From contig OV884011.1 in assembly GCA_930367205.1 (NCBI GenBank), positions 144,023,937 through 144,087,936 on the forward strand: a DNA stretch of 64,000 nt, given 5' to 3'. Source of the DNA: Acanthosoma haemorrhoidale. Lineage: Eukaryota; Arthropoda; Insecta; Hemiptera; Acanthosomatidae. A program made the translations under genes and the position numbers. Of this stretch, positions 10,480-21,330 are shown in pieces. A model generated the notes under the pieces. The model was not told the DNA's origin and ran no database searches. It worked only from the letters and a program-made list of their open reading frames with translations. Position 1 is the stretch's first letter; each line of letters starts with the position of its first letter.

Positions 10480-12300
10480 AAACAAAAATGATTCATTAAT
10501 TTAGAATTGATTCCTTATATGTTTTAAATGAATGTTATAATACAATGAAGAATAAACACAGTAAGCATAAATAAAAATTGACAAATTAGAAATAATCTCA
10601 TAAGTGCTAATATTTTTCAAAGGCAAGACTAAAAATTGTGTTAAAATGGGTGGTAGATTGTGTATTATTAACAATGCTTAACTCCCGTTTCTCTAAATAC
10701 TGAAAATTACAAAATTCATTATTTTCATTGGACACATGCACCACAAATGAGTAGGGGGAAACAGTTGCAATCGGAATTTAGATTGAGTTAACAATTTAGT
10801 TAGAACAATTTAGAGCTAAAAGGTAGTAAATCAATATTGAATTAATTTTGTTGAACTTTGATACATGCTGCTGTACAAACTGTGAAATCAAACAAATTTT
10901 TATAAGTAAGAAATGGTTTAAAACACAATGTTATTATCATCTATAACTTTTATTCCATAGGTAGAGCTTTAAATTAAAATAATTTAATTTTATCAACGGT
11001 TGCTTTGTTGTTTTGAATTTCATATAGTTTGTAGTTCATAAGTACAATAATTTATTTAGTCATTTATCAAAAGGTCCATTTCAGAGTTTTCCTATTATGC
11101 TGTATGACAGCTAAGCTTTGAATTTATTCATAGCATTAATTCAGGCCAAGATAAAACTAAAAACAGATTCTCTACAATTTTTAGTGCTAAACCACTCCAG
11201 GAATATTTAGTCATTGGCAATTGATTTTGATTCCATAGTCAAGTGGTTAGTTAGCATGCTGACAAACTTTGGAGAAACAGATATGATCTCTGGCTTGGGC
11301 TGAAGGGTCTGGTTAGGATTAATTCAAGAAGATAAATGAATATCTGTGCTAATAAAAATGTACCAAATCTGATTAATTTAAGATTGATATGTAACATCTA
11401 GTACTGATCATAGTAGCACCACCTACCAACTGTGGTGAAAACCTTCGGTTGGCCCCTACATCTTCATACCTAGTTTGCCATGGATTTTTTTTGTGACCTT
11501 GAAATATTATGAAATATAGAATTTTTTGGAACTCATGTGCACCATGGAATCTGACATTGAAATAATATTCACAGGGTGAAAAAATTTAGACGAAAAATCA
11601 AAGGGTGACAAGATGTAGTATACTACTTGGTAGGATAAAAGATGTACATTAGCAAAGTAGAAAGTTAGTTAAGTATATAGAATTTCTATAGCAAAAATAA
11701 ATAATTTTGAAAAATCAAGAAGAAAATTATTCATCTAAGGAAAATATACTTTAATTCATTAATTAAAATTAATAAAATTAAATAAACTTGGTAATATAAA
11801 TAAAATTGAAATTTCGGTACAAGGTTTGCGTGCAGAAAGGTTCAAGATGAACTCCCAAGATGAAGGTGGAAGGCCCCACCTTTCAAATTAGAAGCTTGAG
11901 GTGAGAAAAGCCAGATGGACCAACCCACTCCTAAGAGGAACACTCAGAGCATAATTTCCGCCAATCTAGCATAGGTACGAGATGGCACTACTGCTTAGAA
12001 TCCAGATAAACTTATATGATAGATCAGATGATCGATGCTCTATTGTGAGGATGAGGGTACTGCAGAGAATAGCATTACCATAAGCAATATTATTGATATG
12101 TATAGTCATAACATTGACACAATCATCGTCATCGGCACCATCAGGACATGTCAGAAGGACAAAAAACCTATTAAAATCGGATCAGACTTGCAGACAAAGC
12201 TATTCCTATTTCTGAAGGTTACAGTACAGAGATGGATTAAATTATGTAAACTGTAACTTGTAAAACAAACTTTGAAAATAATGGTTAATGAAAATAAAGA
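10480..12300. other. AT-rich region, no gene recognised
   Basis: Apart from the SINE-like relic at 11236-11300, I see no domain, splice-consistent exon chain or long ORF. The missing first serpin exon may lie here or further right. A short ATG-plus-hydrophobic exon cannot be picked out reliably by eye. Confidence 0.4.
11236..11300 (+). repeat. tRNA-derived SINE head, decayed
   Basis: TAGTCAAGTGGTTAGTTAGC resembles a tRNA D-arm with an A box (TRGYNNARYGG), followed by an anticodon-arm-like stretch. About 33 nt later, near 11279-11295, is a weak T-arm/B-box remnant (TGATCTCTGG where GGTTCGATTCC is expected). The spacing fits a tRNA-derived SINE. The B box is degenerate, so this is not a functional tRNA gene. 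Confidence 0.45.
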
Positions 12301-12368
12301 ATGACCTGTGGCTAGCTCCTAGCTACTAGGAGCCCTTGGCCAGACTGTAGCAAGTGAAGCCAGTTTTT

Positions 12369-12426
12369 ATTGGCCAAAACAAATTCTGAAAAGCAAGTTT
12401 TGATTGGCTGCCGCCTGGCTATATAG
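12369..12426 (+). promoter_or_regulatory. Core-promoter-like patch: two inverted CCAAT boxes and TATATAG
   Basis: ATTGG occurs at 12369-12373 and 12403-12407, and a TATA element (GCTATATAGC) at 12418-12427, in a GC-richer island. About 70 nt downstream a TTGCTAAC...TTGTAG branch/acceptor-like string precedes a 62-codon ORF (12501-12686) with no recognisable domain. This could be a real promoter, the promoter of an unrecognised transposon, or chance. Confidence 0.3.
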
Positions 12427-12925
12427 CCCTGATTCTGGGCTGAATGGCACTTTAAGTAAGCGTGGGTCTCACCGGATTTCGCACTTGCTAACTTGTAGCT
12501 GTGTCTCAAACTGGTGATATACAAATGTGTCCTCCGTCCAGCTCTGATGGTTTCCCGCTAGATACTCACTTAACTGACAATACAGCTAAATGTCTCCAGC
12601 AATCTCAGAATGGTATCATGAGAAAAGTGGTCAGACATACATCTCTCGAGAGGTTAAAGAAAGCTGACCTGGATTTCGTTTGTTAGTTTTAAGTTTTTAT
12701 AAAGCATAAAGTGAACCCCTTCGACTTTTTTAAATGTATAGAGGCAGTGTATAATGTACACATCATTTAATCAATCACAATGTAGACATATTTCAAATTT
12801 CATAAAATGAAGGCAAGCTACAGTACATATAACCTACAGGATCTATTGTACATAGATTCATGAATAAAGAATCTATATTTGAATTGTATAATTTTATAAC
12901 AAGGGGATATGGTAAAAAAAATTTA

Positions 12926-13290
12926 ACCTCTGCACCTCTCCTTCCTAACCTTGCTAGCTTTAGTGCGCCGCTCTCAGGCTCCACACTTTTCCAGTGGAAT
13001 TCCCTGGCTTTGCCTCGCTTAAACTAGCACTCCCTTGGACAAAGGATTTTCTAGGGCACCACCACTTCCAAGTGGCACTCCACCAATGGTTCAGTCCGTC
13101 TCTTTCCGGTCCACATTTGACCTTTGGGACGGCTTTCGCCTAAGCTAAGATTCCGAATGTGAGCTCCTGGCACTCCAAGACCGCGTTAAAATATCCCCAA
13201 TAACCTAGCCTATATCTACCTCTTCTCCTGGACACAGTGCACTGTCGGGGCACACGCACCTGTCAAAAGAAACTGGAGTCAGATAGATCA
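12926..13290 (+). repeat. LTR-like repeat R1, copy c
   Basis: It shares with 20715-21100 and 58333-58700 the sequence CCTCTGCACCTCTC...CCTAACC...TTTTAGTG, a CACACTTTTCCAGTGG block, the CTTCTCCTGGACACAGTGC string, CTGTCGGGGCACAC, and then GGAGTCAGAT. It runs in plus orientation with no detectable pol downstream. I read it as an orphan LTR or a truncated copy. Confidence 0.55.
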
Positions 13291-13997
13291 AATATGTTAC
13301 CCATCACCAAGCCATTGTCAAGGTCATAGACCATCTATCTCCTTCTCAGCCAACAAGGAGTTTAAGTCTTACGTCGTGACATATCAACAACGGTCGGTAA
13401 CGGACCAACCAATACGATTTCAAAACGTCCATTAATAAATTTGATGAAAATGTAACAATTGAATATGTAACATTTGATTATAACAAGATACGTAACATTT
13501 GAAGATAACAATTGAAAAATGTAAAATTGATCGGCATAAGCTGATATTCTACAAATCAATCCACTCATTAATAAATTCACGGCTGCAAAGAACTCCAAAT
13601 ATTTTTTTATAGTTCTCTTTATTGTATTTTCACTGTAAACTAATGTGGAATATACCTTTAATGGTTTGACACCGTAATGTAATTAATTCACATTGTTGGA
13701 TCTCTGGATGGAAAGATTCATTCATGAAATTTTTATTGCTTTGCACTCTTAAAAGTGTTCTTAACCATAGAGGGAACATATAACTTTAAATATTTAATAG
13801 CCTTTGGGTTGGCTGACATTTACATTCCACTTTTTGACGTGAAAACGCATTTAAAATTGTTGGAGTACTAGTGCCACCAAAGTTGTGACGAAATGAAGCT
13901 GTCTTCCTTTTCGCTGTAAATTTTGTATTGTGTATTGTATTGTCATGTTGCATTTATGTTCTAAAAATTAAAAGAGGGTGCTTTTCTCCACGTGGGT

Positions 13998-14211
13998 CTG
14001 GGGATGACTCGATACCACAAGGTATCGATCGATATTTTTACTTGAGTGTAGTCGTTTTTTACTTGAGCCTAAAAATTCTGAAAAGGTTACACCTATGTAC
14101 TTTTTTTTTAAACGAGTACTTTTCTAACGATACCTACCATTATGAAAAGTATTGATGCCAAAAAGCACGAACAAAAGTATTGATACTTTAATCGTATCGA
14201 ATCATCCCCCG
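13998..14211. mobile_element. MITE-like element with hAT-type inverted ends
   Basis: The left end GGGGATGACTCGATAC, followed by GGTATCGATC, mirrors the right end, whose reverse complement reads GGGGGATGATTCGATAC, followed by GTATCAAT. Total length is about 214 bp with no coding capacity. Terminal GGGGATGA plus a nested GTATCGAT pair resembles hAT-derived MITEs. I could not see a clean 8-bp target duplication, so the exact ends and the superfamily are uncertain. Confidence 0.5.
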
Positions 14212-14249
14212 TGTGCCAGAGCCCATGCGTTTTCTATCGTTGAGGGGGA

Positions 14250-17200
14250 AGGCTCGCTTTGTTCGCGCTCCAGGCGAACAAAGAATCAGCCATAGCTCGA
14301 TAACAGAACGAGATAGACGTATTGCATGTTATGCTATGCAGGAAAAGGAGCCATATATCTGTAAATTTGTTCATATTATTGTTCATTTGTTTGTAAAAAA
14401 GTGGTTTTGAAAAAAAAGAAAAGAAAAGATAGGTGTATACTTTCAATATATTCGTGCCGAATTATGTTATAATAATAGTAATAATAATAATAAATCCTTT
14501 AAAATTGTTTCGGCACTGTTCCCTAAAAAATATAGAGCCATAGAAAACGAAAAGTTGTCAAAAATCACAATAATTCGAGCAGTGGAGCTAAAATACAGGT
14601 GAAAGATGTGTCTTAAGAAACAGGAACGGTCCGCATTAACTAAACCATAGTCGAGGAAATCGAACGGGGTCAAGACAGCGTAAGCGCATGGGAGTAATGA
14701 ATTATAACAGGGCGAATACGACTGAGTTCAAATTCTATAAGGAGGATAGGACCTCGCTGATGATCAGAAACAATGGATATACGTAACCCCTGAAGTTACT
14801 ACACATTTGCCAAAAGCAGATGACATTTTTTCCTGAGTGGCTCATCTCACCACGAATACGATATATGCAAGAAAATTCATGCGTGGATAGCTACGGAATC
14901 ATTGGAGAAATTATTAACATGCCCTATTTATCGCCTTGTATCTCACGTAATCACTCTTTTATCTTTGAAATAAATGTGTTTAAATAAATCTATCACTGTC
15001 AATACGCAACCAAAACCCATTATCACCAACAAAAACTAAAAAAGGCTGCGGTAGTAATCTAATACAGCCCCCCATCCGATATTTTTAGACACATAAGGTT
15101 ATTACATTCTAATAAATTATCTGAATTCTTGTATCTTTAAGGCTCGGATCACTTTTACGAACACAGGCTCTGCTGTGTAACCTCTGGCAGACGAATGTTA
15201 TTGCTCCCTACCTCATTCAAAGTAAATTTTGTCTACTGGGTTTCGGAAATTGTTTATGGCACCCAACATATCAAATATTTCACAATAAGGTTTTTTTTTG
15301 GGGGGGGGGGCAATGGAGTTACATAGATAACGCTCTCCCACACCATTAAACCGGGCCAAATTATATGGGCAACAATAATTATGAAGTTTGTGGCTGCAGC
15401 TAAGCGCCGGCAGGGCGGAAGATGGCTGGATGTCAATGATGAGAGCGTTAAGATACACCAAGGGTATCATGATTTTGTAACTTGTTTCTAAAACTGTGGC
15501 GATACTTTTTTTAACAATTTGGACGTCCCCACAGAAACAAAATGAGTTGCTTGCGTATTATTTTTTAAATAGTATCCTGTTTAATTTGAGAAACATAGTC
15601 ACATTTATTGGTTCTCCAACCACTTTTCTCCACTTATATGGTATCGCATTTTCGTATCAAGGTAGATTAAATAATGTATTTGAATATATTAAAATTAAAT
15701 TATAAACAACAGATGTTATAAAAAGAAATTACCAAAAAGCTGGCTAAAACAGTGATAATAAACAAATATTTCTATTTTCGATTTTTTAGCGATTAATTTA
15801 AACCATAAGTATATAACCTGCCTGATAGAAATAAGGTGAGCTTAGCCATCTTGTCCTAGGTTGGCACCTCACTAATGTGTACTGAGGAAACTTATTCTGT
15901 AATCCACTATGCTTCTGGGAAGTATATTACAGTAATCCCCTCCCCTCACTCCCCACCACCTCCCTCCCACTATCCTATGCTTGATTGAAACTTGTTCTCC
16001 TATAGCATATTCAGGGAAATGACCTTGGAATTCTGTCTTCTAAAAGATCGAAGAAGCTTTCTGGTTAGTTCAAACAGAAGCACCAGGACTATGGGATGTT
16101 TATTTATTTTCTCTCTTATATTATCAAATTCAACTAAAAGGGTCGGGGGTTCCAGACCCTCAAGACACCCTGAATAAAATGACATTGCAAAAATTCAAGT
16201 AAGGTGTAATGAATGACACAATTAAGACTTTATCGCGTCTATAAAAACAATTTTAATTAATTTTTCTAATTATTATCCACTAAAGCCCCCAACACTTATT
16301 ATTAGGAACCCGATATATTTAATCATACGTCATTCTCGACATGATTGTAAACTTTTTATTTTATTTTTTTCAAGTAATTACTTAATAAATGAACCTTGGC
16401 AGTTTCCAATAAGGTTGATTTAATTTTTGAATCTCTGGGGTGTCAAGTAAAAGTTTCATATAGAATATAGTATCCTTTTTATGAAACTGGATTTGCCAAA
16501 AAAAAAATGTGAAAACTCTTTCGATCAGTTTTAATGTCTTTACGTTATTGAAGTCCATTCAAACCCAACTTATAGCAAATTACTTGTCTGGAAGGCATGA
16601 TCTTTGATTTCATACCCTGCACAATTCGATAGAAATATATTAAATTTTTTATTAGTAATAAACTTATTAATGACTATACGCTTTTTTTTATGAGTTTGGT
16701 TTTGTATCTATAAATAGATCTAACATCTAAAACTTTATGTCTCTAAAGAAAAGCACTGGCTGAGTTAAAATTGCAAATACGATGCTAATGACAGTTTTAA
16801 TGACTTTTTGTAACAAGTCAAACAAAATGAAACAAAAACTACACACAGAAGGAGTCGTTTTTTTTTTTTACGAAACGTTTTTGTATATTAATTAATAAAG
16901 ACCAAATACGATTTATACGTGGGGGTCTCCCGAAACCAAATTATGTGAATAATTAAATGTTTATTTTCATTATAAATAAAAAACAAAGCAAGTATGTTTT
17001 ATTTATTAGTTAAATTGTTAAGTTAAAAGATTAATTTAAAAACTACTTTACGACAATTTTAAAGTATAATTCGTTAGGTAAAATATATATCCAACGAAAT
17101 AAAGGGCATACAAAGTTGAAAAACAATTTTCAGAGATAGTCCAGGTGACGGCAGGGTCCGTTTTAGCTTCTACAATATTGAACTAATTATTGTGAATGGC

Positions 17201-19960
17201 TGTAAGGAAATCATCACAAGAAACATTTCAATTTTGTGAAACCACATCAGTAGTTGAAAAGTACATTGCAATAAATAAAAAACAAAATACAATAAAACCA
17301 GTGATTTCCTACTGTTAAGCTATCAGAATTTTACTTTTTTTGAAATTATATCACGTTAAAACCTTAGGGCAAAATATGAACTTTAAATCTTCTTAGCCAT
17401 TACATGAAAAATGACCGGCAAGTTAGTTGATTTTCTTCATGATGCCCGTTATTGTATTATATGCCATATTTGTTTCGTAGAATTAGAAGTGTATTGAAAT
17501 ATACATTGAAAATTTTAGTTCGATCGTATAATTTTTACGAGCACCAGCTTTAAGAAAACCTTAACCTTGATAGATATTATTTCTTCGCTGTTTTAGTTTT
17601 TTTTTATTCCGCAAAAGGTTATAACTGGAGATAGCATCTGACCTTAGAAGGAAACGATTATACCATTTGGGAAAGATGTCTAGTTTGGTACTTGGCACGA
17701 CATGATAACAAAAGAGTCGTCAATCAACTGGAAAACAGTGAACTTCGTTACAAATCATAAAAAAATGACTGCTATAAAAGTATAAGTCGAGTGCTGTACA
17801 CATACTAATTAATTTTTTATTGGTTACTTGAAAAATACATTATTGTCTTCTGATTTATTGGGTCAACTTGAATTCTGATAAGTATTTTTTTTGACGCGTC
17901 GATCAAACTCATGGTACAAATTATTAAACTATTACCTGATTGTAAAAGATAGATCTGATTATTTTTAAATGAAGTCAAAACTAATCGTTTTTATTTCATT
18001 AATGAAATAGTAAAATTCCGCGGTGCAATGAGGGAAACGTAGCAACTGTGACTGTATATAGTTGAATAAATGAGCAGATCGACAGTAGACCCGATCCATT
18101 CCAATGGCCCTTGCTACTTACTTGCAAGATATAGAAATTAATATTTTAGAAAAAAACCTTTTAAGTCCCATAAAATCAAGCTGCTAACGTTAGTTATGCT
18201 TTATAAACTGCATTTTAGAGAAGAATATAATTATGTTATCACTCGTATAGAAAAGATTTAAATACAAAGAGCTGAAAATGGTTGGACATAATGATCATAC
18301 ATATATAGCAAGCCTTATCAATCAAATGATTATCATCTCTTGTTGCTATTAATACCTTATTTAGCAACCGGAGCTAGTGGCTGGAATATAAAACTTGAAC
18401 TCGATGAGTAAATCTTACAGGCATGTGTTAAACTGAGTGTATTCATTGTTGCCTTGAGTCTCTCTTGAAGGAAGCATTATCTCTCAGATTACTCATTTCA
18501 CTGAAGGAGATCTTATCAAATGTCAACACCCGCGCCATCACCGAACCATTCGCAAATTTATCGAAAAATTATTGCCCGATTGATTGTTACTGTACAACCC
18601 GGTTCATTATTGTGAATTTCCATTGTTAAAAAGCATGTGTGAATTTCTAGTTATCATAATTGTATATTATTGTGAACATATTTTTCTTAGGGTCTCAGCC
18701 CAGGGCCATCATATTGTAAACCTGCATAGATGAAAGATCTATTGTGAGCCATTCCAAGGTCTCACTAATGTTTGAATACTGTTTCCTTGCTATTAAAAGC
18801 TACGTTAAGTGTACATGGACTGGTCCTAGAATAGTTTAAACATCATATCGCTCATGAATATTGGTCATAACTCCGCTGCCATTGATATCAGGTCGGTCTT
18901 CTTTACATAACATGTTTTTCTAAAGACTATTACTGCATATTAAATATTCACAGGCTTGAATGATGAAGATGGGATTTTGATAGCTTTCCATTTTTGTCAG
19001 ATGGGCTACGGGGCCTTTGGGGAATAGGGGCCCAGTGATATCTAGCATTGTTTTGGTTATTTTGCCACCTTTGACCTTTCCTGTAATGTTTTTATCTATA
19101 TTTATGTTTACTTTGACCCGTCTTAGCGAATCTTGGTACCTGATAATATTTCAGTTTAGTTTGGCGATCCTGAAGGGAAACATCATGCCGTTATTTTATT
19201 TAGCTGCTGAAGTAAAAAGCAAAAAAAAAAAAGTAAAAAGTTATGAAGGAAAAAGCTGTTTTGTTTCTTCAATCTAAGGGGGTATTGCATAATGAAACAA
19301 ATGTGTTCTAATGGTCATCAAATGAAACTAAAAATTATCTAGGCGAAAAGGATAGATGGAGATGCAACGTGAGAAGCTGCAAAGAAACATTTGGATTGAA
19401 ATAAGGAACATTTTTGGAAAACAGTTATGATTTTATCTTTAGAGAATGGATACGGTGGAGGCCCACTTGATGAAAGATGTGTAGCTAACGTAATAGTTAA
19501 TCCGGTTTAGAATGGCAAATGTTGAGAGGTTATAATGATTAAGATTGGCCACAGTCATCTTTCACCCCTTTCTGATCTTTTGATTTGATCAGTCCAATGG
19601 CACCCACTGCAAGATACTGCTATACTGACTGTACGGATATCCATACCATGGAATACCCAGCCTACAAGTAGCGAGGTCAAGTATTTGTTCTTAGTGCTTA
19701 CAAAATGAAGAAGAAAAAGTGGACAAAGTATTGAATTTTTTAATAGATACTGAATTAGATGTAGAGATTTTTAAGGTGAGCTAGAAATAAGAAGTGATCC
19801 TCTGCTGTCATATTCTGCCCGTCTTCTGTCCCCCCTGGATTAGTCTGATTGCACTCCCGGCCAGGGAAATACTATACTAAATGTGTACGTTACAAAATAT
19901 TCTTAGAAGGGCTTCAGCTATGGTATGAATGGTTATGATGAACATTGAACACACTTACTT
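14250..19960. other. AT-rich intergenic stretch, nothing recognised
   Basis: I find no conserved domain, no convincing exon and no long repeat. Homopolymer runs occur near 15293 (T then G) and 16860. The ORFs in this stretch are short and unremarkable; opposite-strand pairs near 15992-16185 mirror each other. Confidence 0.4.
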
Positions 19961-19969
19961 AATGCCTGT

Positions 19970-20300
19970 CGGGTTGCCACTAGGGGAGTGCCTAATCACT
20001 CTAGCCCTGGTGGCAAGTGCGGATTGTTGTAGTTTATAACATGGACCATTGTTCCATGTCGGCGTTAATATCTGACTCCATTTATGATAGGTATGTTTCC
20101 CGACAATACACTATGTTCAAGAGAAGAGGTACAGAGGTTTCATAAAGAATAAGACCAGTTTTCAGAGTTCAGGCGGGAGACCAGCAGCGTCACAAGTACG
20201 AGTCGTCAGAGGGTCTGCCAGGAAACTAAAAGCCGGAGTGAGAGACTCAGAGGCGGATAAGGAGAGACTGGGCTGACGAGGAGTCTAAGAGACTGACTCA
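19970..20300 (-). repeat. LTR-like repeat R1, copy b (inverted relative to copy a)
   Basis: Read on the minus strand it matches 1850-2080: the CTGGTCTTATTCTTTATGAA string, the TGAACATAGTGTATTGTCGGG string, ATGGAGTCAGATATTAACGC, and onward to GATTAGGCACTCCCCTAG. Copies a and b are therefore the same subfamily, more similar to each other than to copies c-g, whose 5' portions differ. Confidence 0.6.
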
Positions 20301-20307
20301 CCGGGCC

Positions 20308-20461
20308 AGGCGGGTGGATTCGGAAGGTAGTGAGAGTCTACCTATAGTGCAGCCCCTAGGGGCCGAGGCCAGGTGTGACCTGGCCGACTTCAAACCCAAG
20401 GCCTAGTACTCCTAGGCTCCACTATAGGTAGACTCTCCCTACCTTCCGAATCCACCCGCCT
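20308..20461. repeat. Foldback: 41-42-bp inverted repeat with three hairpins in the loop
   Basis: The arms at 20308-20349 and 20420-20461 are reverse complements with a single mismatch. The ~70-nt loop holds three more self-complementary segments: GCCCCTAGGGGC (20352-20363), GGCCAGGT-GTG-ACCTGGCC (20367-20385) and GCCTAG-TACTC-CTAGGC (20401-20417). Folded, this would be a long stem carrying three short arms. The right arm and loop belong to repeat R2, found also at 26065; the left arm is an extra inverted piece of the same repeat. Confidence 0.85.
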
Positions 20462-20575
20462 CTTTTAGGCATCCCACACACCACATTCTTCTCATACATC
20501 CTTCAAATGGGACTCCTCCCAATGAAAGGCCCCCATCACCCAAATAATTTTCCTTTTATTATTCTTTCCTTTTAA
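20350..20575 (+). repeat. Dispersed repeat R2, copy 1
   Basis: It starts GCAGCCCCTAGGGGCCG and runs through CCTAGTACTCCTAGGCTCCA, CTTTTAGGCATCCCACAC and TTCAAATGGGACTCC to about 20575. The same order of blocks with small changes is found at 26065-26280, so it is an interspersed family. There is no convincing coding frame. A/B boxes of a SINE are not clear. Confidence 0.7.
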
Positions 20576-20599
20576 GTTTTAAGTTTGAGAGCTAAAAAA

Positions 20600-21330
20600 A
20601 ACAAACCGGAACCTGAAGTGAACGCAGTGTTCACTTACTAGAGTAGCAGTTACTGCTCTCTCTCTATGCACTGGTGCTTGCTACTCTACTCGAACCATGG
20701 TTTTCTAATTCAACTACCTCTGCACCTCTCTTTCCTAACCTCGCTATGTTTTAGTCCTGCGTTGTTAGACCCCACACCTTCCTAGTGGGATTTACTGCGT
20801 TCGTCTCGCTAAAGCTGGCACATTCTTGGAAGAGATCTCTTCCTTGCGGACGACGGTCTCTGGTGCCCCACAAACTTTACCTAGTAGCCTCTCCCCCAGT
20901 GATCCAGTCTGCATCCCTCTGGTTCACATTCGCCTTTGGGATCCGGACGGTTTTCACCTTAGAGACCGAGTGTGATTTTGTGGTCATTCCAAGACCACAA
21001 AAACTACCTATAATATATAATAATACCTACCCTGTACCTCTTTTCCTGAACATAGTGGACTGTCGGGGTAAACCTTTTAAGATCTTATGGAGTCAGATCA
21101 ATACGAATAAGGTGCTCGCCGACTAGACCGACAGCAAATGTCAAATACCACAGGTTTGCCCATTTTATCTCTTACTTGACGCCCATCGGGCAGCGGCCGG
21201 GTCGTAGAGACCTTAGCCCGCGGCGGGGGTCTTCCTCACAACCCGACAACGGACATTTCCAATGACGTCCAGCAGGTGCTAGTTGGGTTCTATCGTTGCA
21301 AACCAAATGTTTTAAAATAGATTTCTTCAA
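20600..21330 (+). repeat. LTR-like repeat R1, copy d, with internal region start
   Basis: The block begins near GTGTTCACTTACTAG and a short CT tract. It runs through the family strings (CCTCTGCACCTCTCTTTCC, CACACCTTCCTAGTGGGATT, CTGAACATAGTGGACTGTCGG) and then ATGGAGTCAGATCAATACGA and a GC-rich internal stretch with GCCCGCGGCGGG, which recurs inverted near 61800. A 113-codon ORF across it (20785-21126) is an LTR artefact, not a gene. Confidence 0.6.

Noticed and set aside
20785..21126. 113-codon ORF, similar to a minus-strand 102-codon ORF at 61188-61496
   Set aside because: The similarity reflects the shared LTR-like repeat R1; the frame is not kept in other copies.
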